Part shown: piece by piece, positions 14,557 to 15,864 of the stretch
Layout of the letters: every line of letters starts with the position of its first letter
Numbering within the stretch: the first letter of the stretch is position 1
NCBI GenBank assembly: GCA_030040415.1
Contig: JASHTT010000730.1
Location: forward strand, 1 to 15,864
DNA from: Streptosporangiaceae bacterium
GTDB taxonomy: Bacteria; Actinomycetota; Actinomycetes; Streptosporangiales; Streptosporangiaceae
Direction of reading: 5' to 3'
Length of the DNA: 15,864 nt
Position numbers and translations under genes: made by a program
Notes under the pieces: model-generated
Database searches by the model: none
The model's input: only the letters and a program-made list of their open reading frames with translations
What the model was told of the DNA's origin: nothing

Positions 14557-14585
14557 CCAATCCGCGACCATGTGGCAGCTGTCAA
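14557..14585 (-). promoter_or_regulatory. Candidate promoter for the peroxiredoxin-like gene
   Basis: On the minus strand, a consensus -35 TTGACA (14585-14580) is followed after 17 bp by GATTGG (14562-14557), a poor -10. Transcription would begin about 20 nt before the ATG at 14530. The exact -35 and correct spacing favour it, the weak -10 counts against it. Confidence 0.35.
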
Positions 14586-14747
14586 CGGCGTCACAACGTC
14601 CTCAAATACCCGGAAGAGCCCAGGCCGACACCCGGAGCGGCCGGAGCGCGACCAGTCCGGGAACAGCGGCCCGAGATCGTCGCGGCCATGACCGCGGTGA
14701 GTCGCGGAGGGGTCACGCGAGGCCGCCGGCGCGATAGCGTAGGCCCG

Positions 14748-15023
14748 GTGAGCAGGGTGCACGACATGGGCGGGCAGACCGGGTTCGGGCCGGTCCCGGT
14801 CGAAGATGACGGGCAGTATTTCCACGCCGACTGGGAAGCCCACGTGTATGCGATCGTCCGGGTGCTGCAAAGGCGCGGCGTCATCAATGCCGCGTTCGAT
14901 GATCTCCGCGACGCTATCGAGCGGATACCGCCCGCGGAGTACCTGAGCATGTCGTACTACGAACGCTGGCTGCGGGCGGCGGAGATGCTGCTGGCGGAGC
15001 GGAATCTGCTGCCCGATGACTAG
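14748..15023 (+). CDS. Nitrile hydratase family: beta subunit N-terminal half, as a separate gene
   Basis: 91 residues from GTG 14748 (VSRVHDMGGQTGFGPV); a second GTG at 14757 is an alternative. The start MxxxHDxGGxxGFGPV, a Trp-containing DWEAHVYAI helix, and the YLSMSYYERWLRAAEMLL segment are the N-terminal half of nitrile hydratase beta. YYERW carries the Arg that in classical enzymes contacts the oxidised cysteine ligands. The protein stops after LLAERNLLPDD, where a full beta subunit would continue through a linker to its SH3-like half. The next gene provides that half, overlapping by 8 bp (ATGACTAG). This is the split seen in thiocyanate hydrolase (beta and alpha subunits) and toyocamycin nitrile hydratase. 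The ribosome site is weak. Confidence 0.88.
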   Translation: MSRVHDMGGQTGFGPVPVEDDGQYFHADWEAHVYAIVRVLQRRGVINAAFDDLRDAIERIPPAEYLSMSYYERWLRAAEMLLAERNLLPDD

Positions 15024-15282
15024 GTTCGCGGCCGGCGCCCTGGTGCGAACCCGGGCGGCAGATCCCGACGGTCACACCAGGCTGCCGCGGTATGCCAGCG
15101 GCCACATAGGCGAGGTCGTCGAGGTTCGGGCGACCTGGCAGCTGCCGGACGAGGCGGTGCGCGGCGTGTCCCGGGCCGAGCCGGTCTACACCGTCCGCTT
15201 CGACGCGGCCGAGCTGTGGGGTTCGGGGTCGCACTCGGTCATCCTCGACTTGTGGGAGTCCTACCTTGAGGAGGCGCCGTGA
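15016..15282 (+). CDS. Nitrile hydratase family: beta subunit C-terminal (SH3-like) half
   Basis: 88 residues from ATG 15016, overlapping the previous stop, so translation is probably coupled. FAAGALVRTRAADPDGHTRLPRY is the opening of the SH3-like C-terminal domain of nitrile hydratase beta. The HTRLPRY element is the strongest family mark and contains conserved Arg residues of the active-site neighbourhood. YTVRFDAAELWG and VILDLWESYLE give the final strands. It needs the N-half (14748-15023) and the alpha subunit (15279-15863) to form an enzyme. In thiocyanate hydrolase the comparable piece is its alpha subunit. The stop TGA overlaps the next start as GTGA. Confidence 0.9.
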   Translation: MTRFAAGALVRTRAADPDGHTRLPRYASGHIGEVVEVRATWQLPDEAVRGVSRAEPVYTVRFDAAELWGSGSHSVILDLWESYLEEAP

Positions 15283-15863
15283 GCGGCGACCACGACGAGC
15301 TTCCGGTGGCAGCCAGGGTGCGCAGGCTCGAAGAGCGCCTAGTCGAAGCCGGGCTGGCCACCGACGAGGAGTTCGACGAAATCCTTGAGGGCGTTTATGC
15401 ATCGGCCTCACCGGTTAACGGCGCCCGGATGGTCGCTCGTGCCTGGACGGATCCGGGCTACCGTACGCGGTTGCTGGCAGACGCCAACGCGGCCGCCGCC
15501 GAGCTCGGCTTCGGCGATGGCGTCCACGGGTACCTGCTGAAGGCAGTCGAGAACACCCCGGACGTGCACAACATGATCGTGTGCACGCTCTGCTCGTGCT
15601 ACCCGACCTCGTTGCTGGGGCCCTCGCCGAGCTGGTACAAGAGCTTCGCCTACCGGTCACGCGCGGTGCGCGAGCCGCGGGCCGTGCTGGCCGAGTTCGG
15701 GGTCGAGCTGCCCGATAGCACCGAGGTCCGGGTCTGGGACGCCAACTCCGAGACGCGTTACATCGTCCTGCCGCTACCGGCAGACGGCGCCGACGAGATG
15801 GACGAGGACGAACTGGTCTCGCTGGTCACCAGGAACGGGCTCATCGGCACCGCGATCCGGTAA
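15279..15863 (+). CDS. Nitrile hydratase / thiocyanate hydrolase family catalytic (metal-binding) subunit, cobalt type
   Basis: 194 residues from GTG 15279, with GAGGAGG four to five bases upstream and a 4-bp overlap with the previous gene. Metal site VCTLCSCY: Cys102, Cys105, Ser106 and Cys107. Thr103 and Tyr108 mark the Co(III) type; iron enzymes have Ser-Leu-Cys-Ser-Cys-Thr. In known members two of these cysteines are oxidised to sulfinate and sulfenate. SWYKSFAYRSRAVREPRAVLAEFG and VRVWDANSETRYIVLP are standard alpha features. Reaction: hydration of a nitrile to an amide, or of thiocyanate toward carbonyl sulfide and ammonia. The split beta genes place it with three-subunit enzymes. The cobalt chaperone/activator gene normally found downstream would lie beyond the right edge. 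Confidence 0.95.
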   Translation: MSGDHDELPVAARVRRLEERLVEAGLATDEEFDEILEGVYASASPVNGARMVARAWTDPGYRTRLLADANAAAAELGFGDGVHGYLLKAVENTPDVHNMIVCTLCSCYPTSLLGPSPSWYKSFAYRSRAVREPRAVLAEFGVELPDSTEVRVWDANSETRYIVLPLPADGADEMDEDELVSLVTRNGLIGTAIR

Positions 15864-15864
15864 C

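Overview
The window reads as chromosomal DNA from a high-GC Gram-positive actinobacterium. Codons are strongly biased to G/C in the third position, GTG starts are frequent, and genes are preceded by GGAGG-type ribosome binding sites. Family content also fits: XRE/NB-ARC/TPR regulators, a DUF4242 protein, long secreted repeat proteins and a split nitrile-hydratase operon. I see no insertion sequence, integrase, rRNA, tRNA or CRISPR array. The genus cannot be fixed from this sequence.

Layout. (1) 1-2218 is a loose set of short genes: a beta-carbonic anhydrase cut off by the left edge, an 81-residue conserved small protein, a 43-residue CxxC/HxxC mini-protein on the plus strand, a GNAT acetyltransferase that looks N-terminally truncated, and an 82-residue orphan. 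(2) 2219-5037 holds a control region with tandem 12-bp repeats, then a large XRE-NB-ARC-TPR STAND protein. (3) 5047-6049 (minus) is a likely three-gene unit: VOC protein, DUF4242 protein, and a 93-residue CxxC/HxxC protein related to the 43-residue one. (4) 6237-7232 is a proline-iminopeptidase-type alpha/beta hydrolase. (5) 7247-12007 is a block of three exported proteins: a TIG + double bulb-lectin + CHAP protein, and two convergent secreted proteins made of 7 and 8 repeats, each repeat with a C-x5-C pair. (6) 12247-14530 holds a GNAT acetyltransferase, a nitronate monooxygenase-like protein and a one-cysteine peroxiredoxin-like protein. (7) 14748-15863 is a tightly overlapping three-gene operon for a cobalt-type nitrile hydratase family enzyme. 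Its beta subunit is split into two genes, as in thiocyanate hydrolase and toyocamycin nitrile hydratase.

How the genes may work together. The best-supported functional units are the split nitrile-hydratase operon, whose three genes overlap by 8 and 4 bp, and the secreted block, which suggests cell-wall or glycan-directed extracellular activity. Four convergent pairs (5037/5047, 7232/7247, 10412/10427, 1401/1456) end within 9 to 54 bp of each other, so the region is densely packed. Most other neighbours are probably independent transcription units.
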